Positions 34,535-45,833 of a stretch of DNA of 64,000 bases are shown here, in pieces (the first letter of the stretch is position 1; the number at the start of each line of letters is the position of its first letter). The position numbers and the translations under genes were made by a program. The notes below the pieces were generated by a model. That model saw only the letters and a program-made list of their open reading frames with translations. It made no database searches and was not told where the DNA came from. Source of the DNA: Rhodoferax sp. OV413 (GTDB lineage Bacteria; Pseudomonadota; Gammaproteobacteria; Pseudomonadales; Pseudohongiellaceae); assembly GCA_943330915.2 (NCBI GenBank), contig CALQJO020000005.1:1-64000 (forward strand). Direction: 5' to 3'.

Positions 34535-35953
34535 ATGACCACTGCCCCAAACTACGAAGAACTGCTACCTCAGTCCATGTTCCGGGCCTATGATATTCGC
34601 GGCATAGCCGGACGCGATCTAACCGCCCGGGGTGCGTATCTGCTCGGCCGTGCGATTGCTTGCATGGCGATCTCGGATGGGCTGGAAAGTGTTCTGTTTG
34701 CCGCCGATGGCCGACTATCCAGCCCGGAGCTCAGCCTGGCCTTAAAAAATGGCATTGTTAGCGAAGGATGCAATGTTGTTGATCTTGGCCTCGCGCCGAC
34801 ACCTCTTCTCTATTTTGCGACCCATACCACGAGCATCGAATTTGGTGTGATGCTGACGGCCAGCCACAATCCAGCCGATTACAACGGCATAAAAATTGTC
34901 AGGAATCGCCACTGCCTCACACCGGAGGAAATTCAGGACCTTCGCACGCAGGCAATTGCTTTGCTGGATGCGGACCCGGGGACGCCTGTCCGGCAACGGC
35001 GGGGCACGGTCTCGACCCTCGACATTAAACCTGCCTATCTGGCAAGGATATGTGGCGATATCCACCTTCCCAAGCGCCTGAACGTCGTTGTGGACTGTGG
35101 CAACGCTGTGCCAGGCATCATCGCTCCGGACTTGTTTGCGGCACTGGGATGTGAGGTAAAGGCGCTGTTCTGCGATGTTGATGGTCATTTTCCCAATCAC
35201 CATCCTGATCCGACGGTGCATAAAAACCTGTTATCGCTGATCAGCACCGTAAAAGCCCGACATGCCGACCTCGGTATCGGTCTTGATGGCGACGGAGATC
35301 GGGTGGTGTTGGTTACCAATACTGGACGCGTGATCGATACTGACCGCCTGATGATGCTGTTTGTACGTGACATCGTGCCACGCTATCAACAACCCAACGT
35401 TGTGTTTGACGTCAAATGCAGCAATTTGCTGGCAGGTGAAATAGCAGCGAGCGGTGGAAACGCTGTGATGAGCCGTAGTGGTCACTCGTTTATGAAACAG
35501 CAGATGCGCGACTGTGACGCAGTGCTGGGGGGCGAGTTTTCCGCACATATTTTTATCAAGGACCGCTGGTTTGGCTACGATGACGGGCTTTATGTTGCCG
35601 CACGATTTCTAGAGATTCTGGCAAACAGCAACCGTACCTCTGAGCAGTTGCTGCAATCCCTGCCCGGAAGCATCGTCACACCAGAGTTACGCATCGAGGT
35701 TAGTGAAGAACAAAAGTTTGAGCTGATGGAGCGACTGATGCGATTGGTTGATTTTCCGCTGGCGACCGTTAATTGTCTTGATGGTATTCGCGCAGACTTT
35801 GAGGACGGCTGGGGGCTTATTCGCGCATCCAACACCACACCAGCGTTACTGCTGCGTTTTGAGGCTGTCAGCCGGCAGTCTATGCTGCGCATTCAGGACG
35901 CGTTCCGTCGATTGTTACAACAAGTTGATCCGACTCTGGATTTCGACTGCTAA
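34535..35953 (+). CDS. algC: Phosphomannomutase/phosphoglucomutase
   Basis: AlgC interconverts hexose 1- and 6-phosphates for exopolysaccharide and LPS sugar precursors. The 472-residue product starts with MFRAYDIRG and has the phosphoserine loop TASHNPADYNGIK, metal loop DGDGDR, sugar loop GEFSAHIF and phosphate-binding RASNTTP near the C-terminus. It sits between coaBC and argB as in Pseudomonas. Confidence 0.96.
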   Translation: MTTAPNYEELLPQSMFRAYDIRGIAGRDLTARGAYLLGRAIACMAISDGLESVLFAADGRLSSPELSLALKNGIVSEGCNVVDLGLAPTPLLYFATHTTSIEFGVMLTASHNPADYNGIKIVRNRHCLTPEEIQDLRTQAIALLDADPGTPVRQRRGTVSTLDIKPAYLARICGDIHLPKRLNVVVDCGNAVPGIIAPDLFAALGCEVKALFCDVDGHFPNHHPDPTVHKNLLSLISTVKARHADLGIGLDGDGDRVVLVTNTGRVIDTDRLMMLFVRDIVPRYQQPNVVFDVKCSNLLAGEIAASGGNAVMSRSGHSFMKQQMRDCDAVLGGEFSAHIFIKDRWFGYDDGLYVAARFLEILANSNRTSEQLLQSLPGSIVTPELRIEVSEEQKFELMERLMRLVDFPLATVNCLDGIRADFEDGWGLIRASNTTPALLLRFEAVSRQSMLRIQDAFRRLLQQVDPTLDFDC

Positions 35954-35964
35954 GTCTTGCGTTT

Positions 35965-36969
<1,005 letters not shown>

Positions 36970-36970
<1 letters not shown>

Positions 36971-37644
36971 TGAATGAGGACCTGATACACCCGGATCTGG
37001 AAGCGCACGCCCATCCGCGCGCCAGCCGGTCTGACAAAAAATCCTCTCGCAAAGAACACATACTGCAGGCGCTGGCTCACATGCTGGAGTCCGGCCCGGG
37101 CGAGCGAATTACGACTGCCGCGCTGGCACGTGAAGTTGGGGTTTCCGAAGCAGCGCTGTATCGACACTTCCCAAGTAAAGCGCGCATGTTCGAAGGTTTG
37201 ATAAAATTTATTGAAGACACTCTGTTTATACGAATCACACGGATTCTTCAGGAGGACTTCAGCACAACAGAACGCTGCGAAAAAATTCTGACCCTGCTAC
37301 TGACGTTTGCAGAGAAAAATCCGGGAATGACACGCCTGATGACAGGCGATGCACTCGCCGGTGAAACTGAACGTTTGCGTGTACGTATCGGACAATTGTT
37401 TGACCGCCTTGAATCGCAGCTCAAACAGGTGCTGCGCGAGGCACCGCTGCGGGAAAATCTCAAGCCCGCCATCTCTCCGGCAGTTCTGGCAAGCCTGCTG
37501 CTCGCCAGTGTGGAGGGGCGACTGATGCAGTTTGTGCGCAGCGAGTTCAAACGCCCTCCCACCGAACACTGGGAAGAACAATGGCAGTTTCTAGCGCAGC
37601 ACCTGCTGGCTCCCTACACCGATACCTCGCCTTATGTGCCGTAA
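36970..37644 (+). CDS. slmA: Nucleoid occlusion factor SlmA
   Basis: A TetR-like DNA-binding protein that blocks FtsZ ring assembly over the chromosome. The 224-residue product has [15 protein letters not shown], the helix-turn-helix [28 protein letters not shown] in its usual place (split here by two family motifs), and [17 protein letters not shown] in the core. The ATG at 36970 overlaps the argB stop (TGATG). The 3' end overlaps convergent pyrE by 13 bases. Confidence 0.96.
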
Positions 37645-38285
37645 CGCTCACGGTATTCGCGGATCGGATGCAAAAATTCCTTAAGGTGGCCATCCTGTTG
37701 CAGCTTGAGATAGTCGATTATCTGCGTCATGGTGATCAGGCTTAACACAGGAACATGAAACTCTTTTTCGATTTCCTGAATGGCTGACAGGTCACCTGTG
37801 CCCCGCTCCTGACGATCAAGTGCAACCAAAATGCCGACCGGCGACGCAAACACTTTGCGCATCATGGTCATGACTTCACGCACTGCCGTGCCGGCAGTGA
37901 TCACGTCATCCACAATCAATACTCTTCCTTGCAGTGGTGCACCCACCGTCAGCCCGCCTTCACCGTGATCCTTGACTTCCTTGCGGTTAAAGCAATACGG
38001 CTTGTTGATGTTTTGTTCAGTGGCCAATGCCGCTGCTGTCACTGACACCAAGGGGATTCCTTTGTAGGCCGGCCCGAACAGCATGTCAAACTCGAGTCCC
38101 GAATTCTTGATTTCTGTTGCGTAACAACTGCCAATAAATGCTAGCGCCTCACCGGTATTAAAGAGCCCTGCATTAAAGAAATAGGGACTCACCCTGCCAG
38201 ATTTCAACGTAAACTCGCCGAAACACAAAATGCGGTTTTGCACACAATATTCAATAAATTTCAGTTGATGTGGATGTAGACTCAT
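37632..38285 (-). CDS. pyrE: Orotate phosphoribosyltransferase
   Basis: Transfers phosphoribosyl from PRPP to orotate in pyrimidine synthesis. The 217-residue product has [41 protein letters not shown] and the PRPP motif [13 protein letters not shown]. It follows rph on the same strand, as in Escherichia coli, with a hairpin in the gap. Confidence 0.97.
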   Translation of the reverse strand: MSLHPHQLKFIEYCVQNRILCFGEFTLKSGRVSPYFFNAGLFNTGEALAFIGSCYATEIKNSGLEFDMLFGPAYKGIPLVSVTAAALATEQNINKPYCFNRKEVKDHGEGGLTVGAPLQGRVLIVDDVITAGTAVREVMTMMRKVFASPVGILVALDRQERGTGDLSAIQEIEKEFHVPVLSLITMTQIIDYLKLQQDGHLKEFLHPIREYRERYGT

Positions 38286-38299
38286 CAGGCCCCCCTTGC

Positions 38300-38321
38300 C
38301 TCACCCGGCTTAACGGGTGAG
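38300..38321 (-). other. Hairpin in the rph-pyrE gap
   Basis: An 8-bp stem (CTCACCCG/CGGGTGAG) with a six-base loop lies 14 bases from the pyrE ATG, followed in the transcript by the G-rich ribosome site rather than a T-run. In Escherichia coli this gap holds the UTP-sensing pyrE attenuator; the missing T-run means this is not a standard terminator. Confidence 0.6.
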
Positions 38322-38336
38322 TGACAACATACTTGA

Positions 38337-39092
38337 TTACAGCAGACCCAATGCCTGCCTTTGTTTGACGATCAACTCAGCAATACCCGCCTGCGCCAGC
38401 TCAATCATTTGCTGCAGCTGCGCAAAATCATAATCGCCGTCTTCTGCCGTACCCTGGACCTCAATAAACCGACCCGCCTCATTCATGACCACGTTCATAT
38501 CGGTATCGGCAGTGGAATCTTCAGCGTAATCCAGATCCAGCACTGGCATGCCTTTGTACATGCCGACTGACACCGAGCCAATCAACTGCTTGATCGGATT
38601 GGTTGCGACCATTCCACGACTCAACATAACGGTGACTGCGTCATACAGCGCAACACAACCACCCGTGATCGAGGCTGTGCGGGTTCCGCCGTCCGCCTGG
38701 ATAACGTCGCAATCCAGCTTGATGGTATTTTCGCCCAGCAGTTTCATATCCAGCGCTGCCCGCAGAGAGCGCCCGATCAGGCGTTGAATTTCCAGTGTCC
38801 GCCCGCCTTGTTTGCCGCGTGACGCCTCGCGGTCCATACGTGTCCCGGTAGAACGCGGCAACATACCGTACTCTGCGGTCACCCAGCCAGTTCCGGTGCC
38901 CTTGAGGAAGCGCGGCACCGAATCTTCCACCGTCGCTGTGCAGATAACCTTGGTATCGCCAAATTCCACCAACACTGAACCCTCGGCATGCTTTGTATAG
39001 TGACGGGTGAGTTTGACGTCACGCAATTGATGAGCCTGGCGAAAACTGGGTCGGATAATGGCTGAAGCATGTTGTGAGTTGGAATCGTGCAT
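38337..39092 (-). CDS. rph: Ribonuclease PH
   Basis: A phosphorolytic 3' exoribonuclease that trims tRNA precursors. The 251-residue product has [62 protein letters not shown] and [15 protein letters not shown]. The start at 39092 gives about 12 residues before the conserved part; a frame extending to 39290 runs back across yicC and was rejected. It is divergent from yicC. Confidence 0.97.
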   Translation of the reverse strand: MHDSNSQHASAIIRPSFRQAHQLRDVKLTRHYTKHAEGSVLVEFGDTKVICTATVEDSVPRFLKGTGTGWVTAEYGMLPRSTGTRMDREASRGKQGGRTLEIQRLIGRSLRAALDMKLLGENTIKLDCDVIQADGGTRTASITGGCVALYDAVTVMLSRGMVATNPIKQLIGSVSVGMYKGMPVLDLDYAEDSTADTDMNVVMNEAGRFIEVQGTAEDGDYDFAQLQQMIELAQAGIAELIVKQRQALGLL

Positions 39093-39232
39093 GGAACCTC
39101 TGTGAAAAGCATTTTTAAAGATTGAGACCCGGATTATCCTGCATTGGCTGGGCGATTTCATCAAGGGCGCACCACGAAGCGGCGAATCGGTTACACTTCG
39201 GCGTCGATAACAATAAAACCGGAGGGAATTCA

Positions 39233-40099
39233 ATGGTTGCCAGCATGACCGCCTTTGCGCGAAAGCAAAAAGAATTCGATTGGGGAACAATGAGTTGGGA
39301 GATCAGATCGGTCAATCACCGCTTCCTGGAGCCCAGTATCAGAGTGCCCGACAGTCTGCGCATTGTGGAACCTGTGGTGCGCGATCTGCTGCGCAAACGC
39401 TTCACACGCGGCAAAATTGATATTCAGCTACGGGTCCAGGGCAAAGCCGATCAAGGCAGCAGTCAGGCAATCAATACGGATCTTGTCAACAAACTCAATT
39501 TGATGAGTCAGCAAGTGCTGGCGCTGTGTCCCGGGGCTCAGGCCCTTAGAGTGACTGACGTGCTGCGCTGGCCTGGCGTGCTTGAAGAAAACGGTCCGGA
39601 TGATGAGAGTCTGCAACAGGACGCTATCGCCTTGTTGCAAGAAACGCTCGACGAGTTTGCCGCATCACGACAGCGTGAGGGCGAAGAGCTGAGCCAGCTG
39701 ATCCGTCAGCGACTCGACGCCATTCGCACCATTGTGGACTCCATACGTGAACGTCTGCCTGACATTCTGGCCAGGCAGCAGGAAAACATCCGCCAGCGAC
39801 TCGAGGGCTTCAAGCTGGAGCTGGAACCCAATCGACTTGAACAGGAAATGGTGCTGCTGGCGAATAAATCCGACGTTGATGAAGAACTGGATCGTTTGGC
39901 GACACATCTCTCAGAGGTCCGCAGGGTGTTAAAAACCAACGAGCCTGTTGGCCGTCGTCTGGATTTTCTGATGCAGGAACTCAATCGAGAGGCAAATACC
40001 CTGTCGTCAAAATCGATTGTGGCGGAAACCACGCTGAACGCAGTAGAGTTGAAGGTGCTGATTGAGCAGATGCGCGAACAGATTCAGAATATTGAGTAG
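39233..40099 (+). CDS. yicC: YicC-family endoribonuclease
   Basis: The 288-residue product begins [12 protein letters not shown] (compare MIRSMTAYAR), has [15 protein letters not shown], and the C-terminal DUF1732 part [33 protein letters not shown]. YicC/YloC proteins are reported as endoribonucleases acting on small RNAs. The ATG has a strong GGAGGG site six bases upstream. Confidence 0.95.
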   Translation: MVASMTAFARKQKEFDWGTMSWEIRSVNHRFLEPSIRVPDSLRIVEPVVRDLLRKRFTRGKIDIQLRVQGKADQGSSQAINTDLVNKLNLMSQQVLALCPGAQALRVTDVLRWPGVLEENGPDDESLQQDAIALLQETLDEFAASRQREGEELSQLIRQRLDAIRTIVDSIRERLPDILARQQENIRQRLEGFKLELEPNRLEQEMVLLANKSDVDEELDRLATHLSEVRRVLKTNEPVGRRLDFLMQELNREANTLSSKSIVAETTLNAVELKVLIEQMREQIQNIE

Positions 40100-40115
40100 T
40101 CAAGCAGGAGGAAAT

Positions 40116-40970
40116 GTGTCCGTACCCAGATTCTTGTCAAAATCCCTGACGCTTGCAGGATTGCTGCTGGCCAGCACCGCGCTGTCCGCTGCCGAAAACA
40201 TGATTGCGTACCCGTCTGTTGCGCCGGTTGTGCCCTTCAGCAGCGTCACCGCGCTGGACTACGCCACCCCGGCGGCCATGATCCCTTACGGCAGCGATCT
40301 GCTGCAGTTCGGACTGCTGTGGTTGCCACCCTCAGAGCGCCGCCCGCCTGCTCAGATTGTGCTGATTCACGGGGGTTGTTGGCTGAATGCATACGATGTC
40401 CAGCACACCTATGCTCTGAGCACCGCCCTGGCACAAGCCGGTTATGCAGTCTGGTCGCTTGAATACCGGCGCACCGGCGACAACGGTGGTGGCTGGCCAT
40501 GGACCTTTGAAGACATCAAGGCGGGTATCGCACATGTACACCCGACGGAAAATTTTCCAGACATGCCGACCATTGTGATGGGCCACTCTGCGGGCGGACA
40601 TCTGGCCCTGCTGGCCGGCGCGCTGGACCCGCAGTTGAAGGGTGTTATAGGCCTCGGCGCTATTGCCGACATCGTTGCGTACTCGCAAGGCGAAGGCAGT
40701 TGTCAAAGCGCTGCCCAGCAGTTTATGGGCGGCACCTTTGAGAACCGGCCAACGGATTATCGTGCGGCGAATCCTGCGGAGAAAACGCCACACCCAAACA
40801 CTGTGCTGCTGCACGGCAGCGCTGATGAAATTGTACCGGTTGAGCAGGCTGCCATGACCGGAGCCAGAACAGTCATTGTTGACGGTGCAGGTCATTTTGA
40901 CTGGACACACCCCGGCACTGAAGCATTCCAGGTGTTATTGCAGACCCTGGAAGACATGCTCCAGCCATGA
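40116..40970 (+). CDS. Exported alpha/beta hydrolase, kynurenine-formamidase-like
   Basis: The 284-residue product has a signal peptide (SLTLAGLLLASTALSA), the HGGCW motif (HGGxW is characteristic of arylformamidases), nucleophile elbow GHSAGGHLAL, Asp in GSADEIVP and His in GHFDW. The stop overlaps the kynureninase ATG by four bases, which favours N-formylkynurenine or a related formamide as substrate. Export to the periplasm would be odd for a step feeding a cytoplasmic enzyme. The start is GTG at 40116 with AGGAGG just upstream; an ATG at 40062 lies inside yicC. Confidence 0.82.
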   Translation: MSVPRFLSKSLTLAGLLLASTALSAAENMIAYPSVAPVVPFSSVTALDYATPAAMIPYGSDLLQFGLLWLPPSERRPPAQIVLIHGGCWLNAYDVQHTYALSTALAQAGYAVWSLEYRRTGDNGGGWPWTFEDIKAGIAHVHPTENFPDMPTIVMGHSAGGHLALLAGALDPQLKGVIGLGAIADIVAYSQGEGSCQSAAQQFMGGTFENRPTDYRAANPAEKTPHPNTVLLHGSADEIVPVEQAAMTGARTVIVDGAGHFDWTHPGTEAFQVLLQTLEDMLQP

Positions 40971-42211
40971 AGCCCATCACGCTGGCCGATGTACAAGCCC
41001 TGGACGCCGCTGATCCATTGGCGCACAAACGTGCTGAATTCGATCTGCCGGCCGCTGTCATCTATCTGGATGGCAACTCATTGGGCTGTCTGCCCAAAGC
41101 GGTAAGAACACGCGTTGCCGATGTCATTGATCAACAGTGGGGTAGTGATCTGATCAAAAGCTGGAACATCCATCGCTGGATTGATCTACCCGTTTTAACC
41201 GGTGAAAAAATTGCCCGACTGATCGGCGCCGCGCCGGGCCAGGTGATCAGTTGCGATTCCATCTCCGTCAATCTGTTCAAGCTGCTCAGCGCCGCGCTCG
41301 GTTTGCAGCGCGGACGCAGCGTGGTGTTATCACAGCAGGACAATTTTCCTACCGATCTATACATGGTGCAGGGGATGTCAGAGCTGCTTGGATCACAGCG
41401 TTGCCAGCTGGTGACCGTCTCATCTGACGAGCTGGAGAATCAGCTGACTGAAGACGTTGCCGTGCTGATGCTCACCCATGTCAATTTTCGCAGTGGTTAT
41501 ATCCACGACATGCAGCGGCTGACAGAACTGGCTCACAACAAAGGCATTCTGGTGATCTGGGATCTTGCGCACAGCGCAGGCGTGCTGCCCCTGCAACTGG
41601 ATCAGTGTCAGGTGGATTTTGCCGTGGGTTGTACCTACAAGTATCTGAATGCAGGCCCCGGTGCGCCCGCATTTTTGTATGTTGCCAGTCGCCACTTGCC
41701 TACGGTCACACAGGCCTTGAGCGGCTGGATGGGACACGTGTCACCTTTTAAATTTTCAACTGACTATGAAGGCGCACTGGGTATCGAAAAATTTTTGACG
41801 GGTACTCCGCCAGTCATTTCCATGAGTGCACTTGATGCTGCTCTCGATGTGTTTAATGACGTGGATATGCAGCAGGTTCGCCGTAAATCCAGGCAATTGA
41901 CAGAGTTGTTTATCGCCCTTGCTACACAAACTTCGGCTCTTGCACCCTTGTCACTGGCATCACCTGCTGACGCAGATCAGCGTGGCGCGCAACTGGCGTG
42001 GCGCCATCCACACGCGTACGCCATTTGTCAGGCGTTGATTGCTGATGGTGTGATCGGCGATTTCAGAGCACCTGATATCTTGCGGTTTGGATTCAGCCCG
42101 TTAACCCTGCGCTATGAGGACATCTGGAACAGTGTGCAACGGCTGGCCAGAATCCTGGAAACCGGACGCTGGCAGGCACCTGAATTCAGCCAGACGTCCA
42201 GGGTTACCTGA
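40967..42211 (+). CDS. kynU: Kynureninase
   Basis: PLP enzyme that cleaves kynurenine to anthranilate and alanine in tryptophan degradation. The 414-residue product has YLDGNSLG, QVISCDSISVNLFKLLSAAL, SQQDNFPTDLYM, THVNFRSGYIHDM, WDLAHSAGVLPL and the PLP lysine in GCTYKYLNAGPG (about residue 225). It is coupled to the formamidase-like gene; no tryptophan dioxygenase gene is in the window. Confidence 0.96.
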   Translation: MKPITLADVQALDAADPLAHKRAEFDLPAAVIYLDGNSLGCLPKAVRTRVADVIDQQWGSDLIKSWNIHRWIDLPVLTGEKIARLIGAAPGQVISCDSISVNLFKLLSAALGLQRGRSVVLSQQDNFPTDLYMVQGMSELLGSQRCQLVTVSSDELENQLTEDVAVLMLTHVNFRSGYIHDMQRLTELAHNKGILVIWDLAHSAGVLPLQLDQCQVDFAVGCTYKYLNAGPGAPAFLYVASRHLPTVTQALSGWMGHVSPFKFSTDYEGALGIEKFLTGTPPVISMSALDAALDVFNDVDMQQVRRKSRQLTELFIALATQTSALAPLSLASPADADQRGAQLAWRHPHAYAICQALIADGVIGDFRAPDILRFGFSPLTLRYEDIWNSVQRLARILETGRWQAPEFSQTSRVT

Positions 42212-42295
42212 GCCATAGATCGCAGTGCGTTATCGATTGCCATTGACGTACCAGATGTACCACTTTACTTCAGGACATCAGGCCGCTGTTGATCA

Positions 42296-45200
42296 ATGGC
42301 CGGAGTTTCTGAACAGGTAAATATTTTCGGCACTGACTTGCCGCCTACTCACCAGCCATCTATGCTCGTGGGTTTGATATCTGTCCGGAATACACCAACG
42401 CCAGTGATTAAATTCTCGATAAAAGACATTATCTACATGGCGGGGCCAGCCACCTTCAAGCGGGGTGAGGCTTATTTTCAGCAAAACCGTGTAAAGCTTG
42501 TTAATCCTGATCCTGCCAGTGACCGGGTTAATGCCGAGGTACAGGGCAGCGAACGCAGTCCCTATCAGGTAGTAATTTATGCTGCCAATAACATGCTGTC
42601 TGCCGATTGCAGCTGCCCGGTGGGATTCGACTGTAAGCATGGCGTGGCGACCGCACTCAAGTGGCAGTCCTTCCTGGAGCATGAACGGCGCAAACCCAGA
42701 CCGCAAGCCATACAGGACGACCGTTCCGCGCGACTGAAGCTTTGGCTATCACGCATTCCCGCCAACCAGCTACGCCTGAATACCCTGGCCACCGGCAGCC
42801 ATTATCTGTTGTATACCCTGGACACGGATGTCTCTGAACTGGCAGCCGCAGATCCTCAGGCGCACGACGTCAGAGTGACGCTGCAGAAAGCCTATCTGAA
42901 GGCGAATGGCGAGTGGAGTCAGTTTCAGAATTTTGTCCCTGACTTTTACAGCCTGAGCTGGAATGCGCCTGCCTTTCTCAAAGATCAGGACAAAGCCATT
43001 CTCAATCTGCTGCGCGCACTGCAGCATCAAAAGAATTTTTGCTTACGCGGTGAGCCCGGCGCGCTTGCGCTGCGACACATGCTGGCGACACAGCGTTTGC
43101 GATCGGCGAGCACCGGGAAGCGCGTGTCGCCGGGGCCAACCCTGACGATGCAGTGGCAATGGCAAGAACATGCGTCACAGTGGCAACTGAGTGCCATGTT
43201 GCCCGGTATCAGCCACTGGCAACTTATCAGCGTTGATCCGCCTTGCTATCTGGATGAAGCTGCCAGCGTGCTTGGCGAGATTGATAATCCGCTGAGCGGC
43301 GCACAAATTGCGTACCTGTCTGTCATGCCGCAGGTCCCTGCGTCTGACATGAAACAAACGGCGATTTTGCTGCGTCAGCGCCTGAGCCGCGATCAACTCC
43401 CACTGCCTGTGGAACCCGATGTTGTTTTTTGTGACACCCCAACACCCAGTTTGTTGATGGTGAGTGCAAACACCGAGGATGGTTTGTGTCTGCCGGCGCT
43501 GCGCCTGCATTTTGATTACGCGGGTTTACCGGTGTTTTTGAGAGATGCTGCCAACTCTCAGGGCATCATGCTGCAGGAGTATCAGGGACGACATTTTCAG
43601 ATTCAGCGCAATCTGCGCCTTGAAGAGCAGTTCTGCGCCACCTTGCACAGTCTGCAGCTGGTGATGCGCCACGAACTCGGAAAATGGCAGGATGTATGGG
43701 TGCCTGCACATAACGCGAATCAGCATCTGTTAACGATCTGGCAGCAGATGCTGGATGTCCACCTGCCGGCGCTGCAGCAACAAGGCTGGTTGTTAACCAT
43801 TGATGCTGATTACCACCTGCCCATTGGCGATGCGGTGTTTGATGTCAATGTCAGCGACCATGCCAATGACCTTGACAATAACCCTGGCGATAACAAACCT
43901 GGGCTGTGGTTTGACTTTGCGCTCTCTCTGCAAGCGGGCGCGGTTAATCTGCCAACCCTCGAGGCCGTGGAAGCCTGGCTGGAAGCAGATACCCCGGATG
44001 AGCTGTTGATGGCCATTAACGGACAATGGCTGCGTGTTGATACCCGGCCCCTGCAGACATTGCGCGGACTGATTCTGGAACTGTTTAACCGTAAACAACT
44101 GGACAAACCTGTCAGATTGCCCGCGTATCAGGCGGCATTGCTGCAGGATCTGCCAACGCTGGATAATCGCAAAGCGCCACTGACCGCTGCGCTGCTGAAA
44201 CAACTTCAAGACTTCAACGGCTTGATCAGCATTGATCCGCCAACTGGTTTGCTGGCGCAGTTGCGGCCGTATCAACAACAAGGCCTGAACTGGCTGGCAT
44301 TTCTTCAGCAATTCGGTTTTGGCGGCATTCTTGCTGATGACATGGGGCTTGGCAAAACCTTGCAGACGCTGGCACTTTTACTGCACCTGAAAAACAGTGG
44401 TCAATTAAAAAAACCCGTGTTGGTTGTATGTCCGACCAGCCTGACCAGCAATTGGTTACATGAGGCGCGGCGCTTTACGCCGCAACTGCGGACCTGCCTG
44501 ATTCAGGGCTCAAAACGCAAACACGCTTTTTCGCAAATAGAAGACAGCGATCTGGTGATTACCACCTACCCACTGTTGCCGCGAGATGTGCGCCACTATG
44601 CCGAACACAGTTTCAGTATGTTGATTCTGGATGAAGCACAATTGATTAAAAATCCGAACACCCGAATTGCCAGTGATGTGCGGACAATAAAGTGTGACAC
44701 CCGCCTATGTTTAAGCGGAACCCCGCTGGAAAATCATTTGGGCGAACTGTGGGCATTAATGGATTTTGCATTGCCAAGCCTGTTAGGTGGACGGAAAACC
44801 TTCAACAAGCAATACCGTTCGGCGATTGAAGAGCAACACGATCGGGATCGGCAACACGAACTGGCCCGGCGAATCGCGCCGTTTATGCTGCGGCGTACCA
44901 AAGCTGATGTGGCACAGGATCTGCCACCAAAAACAGAAATTGTTCAATATGTTGAGCTTGAGGGAAAACAGCGCACGCTGTACGAAAGCATCCGCATCAG
45001 CATGGAAAAGCGCATACGCGATCTGATTGCCCAAAAAGGAATGGCACGCAGTCACATCGAATTTCTGGATGCACTGCTGAAACTGCGACAGGCGTGTATT
45101 GACCCGCGCCTGGTCAAGCTGGACAAAGCTGCGGACATTATTGAAAGCGCCAAACTGAACTGGTTGTCCGAGAACATTCCTGTCTTGCTGGATGAAGGAC

Positions 45201-45652
45201 GGCATATCCTGCTGTTTTCTCAATTTACCGAAGTGCTCGGGTTGATTGAGCTGCTACTGAACAGTAAACAGATTGCCTATGCAAAACTGACCGGGCAGAC
45301 CCGTGATCGCCAGACGGTGATTGATCAGTTTCAGAGCGGCGAGGTCAGCATTTTTCTGGTCAGCTTAAAAGCCGGGGGCAGCGGTTTAAACCTGACTGCT
45401 GCCGATGTGGTTATCCATGTTGACCCATGGTGGAACCCTGCCGTCGAGAATCAGGCAACAGACCGAGCCTATCGGATTGGTCAGGATAAACCGGTGTTTG
45501 TTTATAAACTGGTGGCCGCCAATACCATTGAGGAGCGGATTCAGCAGTTGCAAAAACAAAAGCAGGCCCTGGCGGATTCGCTGTTCAGTGACACCGGCGC
45601 CGTTGGGCTGCCCGTGGAAAAAGAAGCGTTAATGGCATTGCTGGCGTCTTAG
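42296..45652 (+). CDS. SNF2-family helicase with N-terminal SWIM zinc finger
   Basis: The 1118-residue product has a SWIM finger near residue 100-120 (CSCPVGFDCKHG), a long middle region, and a SWI2/SNF2 ATPase in the last 450 residues: ADDMGLGKTLQTLALL, LDEAQLIKN, SGTPLENHLGELWAL, LLFSQFTEVL, SLKAGGSGLNLTAAD and DRAYRIGQ. Such proteins remodel protein-DNA complexes; bacterial roles include transcription recycling and repair. The start is uncertain: the ATG at 42296 has a weak site and the next ATG (42362) is no better. Confidence 0.92.
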   Translation: MAGVSEQVNIFGTDLPPTHQPSMLVGLISVRNTPTPVIKFSIKDIIYMAGPATFKRGEAYFQQNRVKLVNPDPASDRVNAEVQGSERSPYQVVIYAANNMLSADCSCPVGFDCKHGVATALKWQSFLEHERRKPRPQAIQDDRSARLKLWLSRIPANQLRLNTLATGSHYLLYTLDTDVSELAAADPQAHDVRVTLQKAYLKANGEWSQFQNFVPDFYSLSWNAPAFLKDQDKAILNLLRALQHQKNFCLRGEPGALALRHMLATQRLRSASTGKRVSPGPTLTMQWQWQEHASQWQLSAMLPGISHWQLISVDPPCYLDEAASVLGEIDNPLSGAQIAYLSVMPQVPASDMKQTAILLRQRLSRDQLPLPVEPDVVFCDTPTPSLLMVSANTEDGLCLPALRLHFDYAGLPVFLRDAANSQGIMLQEYQGRHFQIQRNLRLEEQFCATLHSLQLVMRHELGKWQDVWVPAHNANQHLLTIWQQMLDVHLPALQQQGWLLTIDADYHLPIGDAVFDVNVSDHANDLDNNPGDNKPGLWFDFALSLQAGAVNLPTLEAVEAWLEADTPDELLMAINGQWLRVDTRPLQTLRGLILELFNRKQLDKPVRLPAYQAALLQDLPTLDNRKAPLTAALLKQLQDFNGLISIDPPTGLLAQLRPYQQQGLNWLAFLQQFGFGGILADDMGLGKTLQTLALLLHLKNSGQLKKPVLVVCPTSLTSNWLHEARRFTPQLRTCLIQGSKRKHAFSQIEDSDLVITTYPLLPRDVRHYAEHSFSMLILDEAQLIKNPNTRIASDVRTIKCDTRLCLSGTPLENHLGELWALMDFALPSLLGGRKTFNKQYRSAIEEQHDRDRQHELARRIAPFMLRRTKADVAQDLPPKTEIVQYVELEGKQRTLYESIRISMEKRIRDLIAQKGMARSHIEFLDALLKLRQACIDPRLVKLDKAADIIESAKLNWLSENIPVLLDEGRHILLFSQFTEVLGLIELLLNSKQIAYAKLTGQTRDRQTVIDQFQSGEVSIFLVSLKAGGSGLNLTAADVVIHVDPWWNPAVENQATDRAYRIGQDKPVFVYKLVAANTIEERIQQLQKQKQALADSLFSDTGAVGLPVEKEALMALLAS

Positions 45653-45747
45653 ACACTTGTGACCGATGCCGAGCAGATTAAGCTGAATTGATTGACGGCC
45701 AACAATAAACCAGCATTCTGCGCTTGACGTGACCGGGGTTAGCGGGT

Positions 45748-45816
45748 GCACACTCAGCTGCTGAAGCGGCTGTCATCGCTGCACTGACTGAGGCCGGTTA
45801 CCCACCCGCCTCCTGA
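45748..45816 (+). pseudogene. Possible remnant of a heavy-metal-associated (HMA) domain
   Basis: In one frame this stretch reads [16 protein letters not shown] followed by stop, matching the last helix and strand of an HMA domain such as the copA first domain ([12 protein letters not shown]). No intact start or CxxC motif precedes it; a stop lies about 18 bases upstream. It may be the leftover of a CopZ-like gene or of an extra N-terminal domain. Confidence 0.35.
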
Positions 45817-45833
45817 CAGGATCCTTGGATAAC

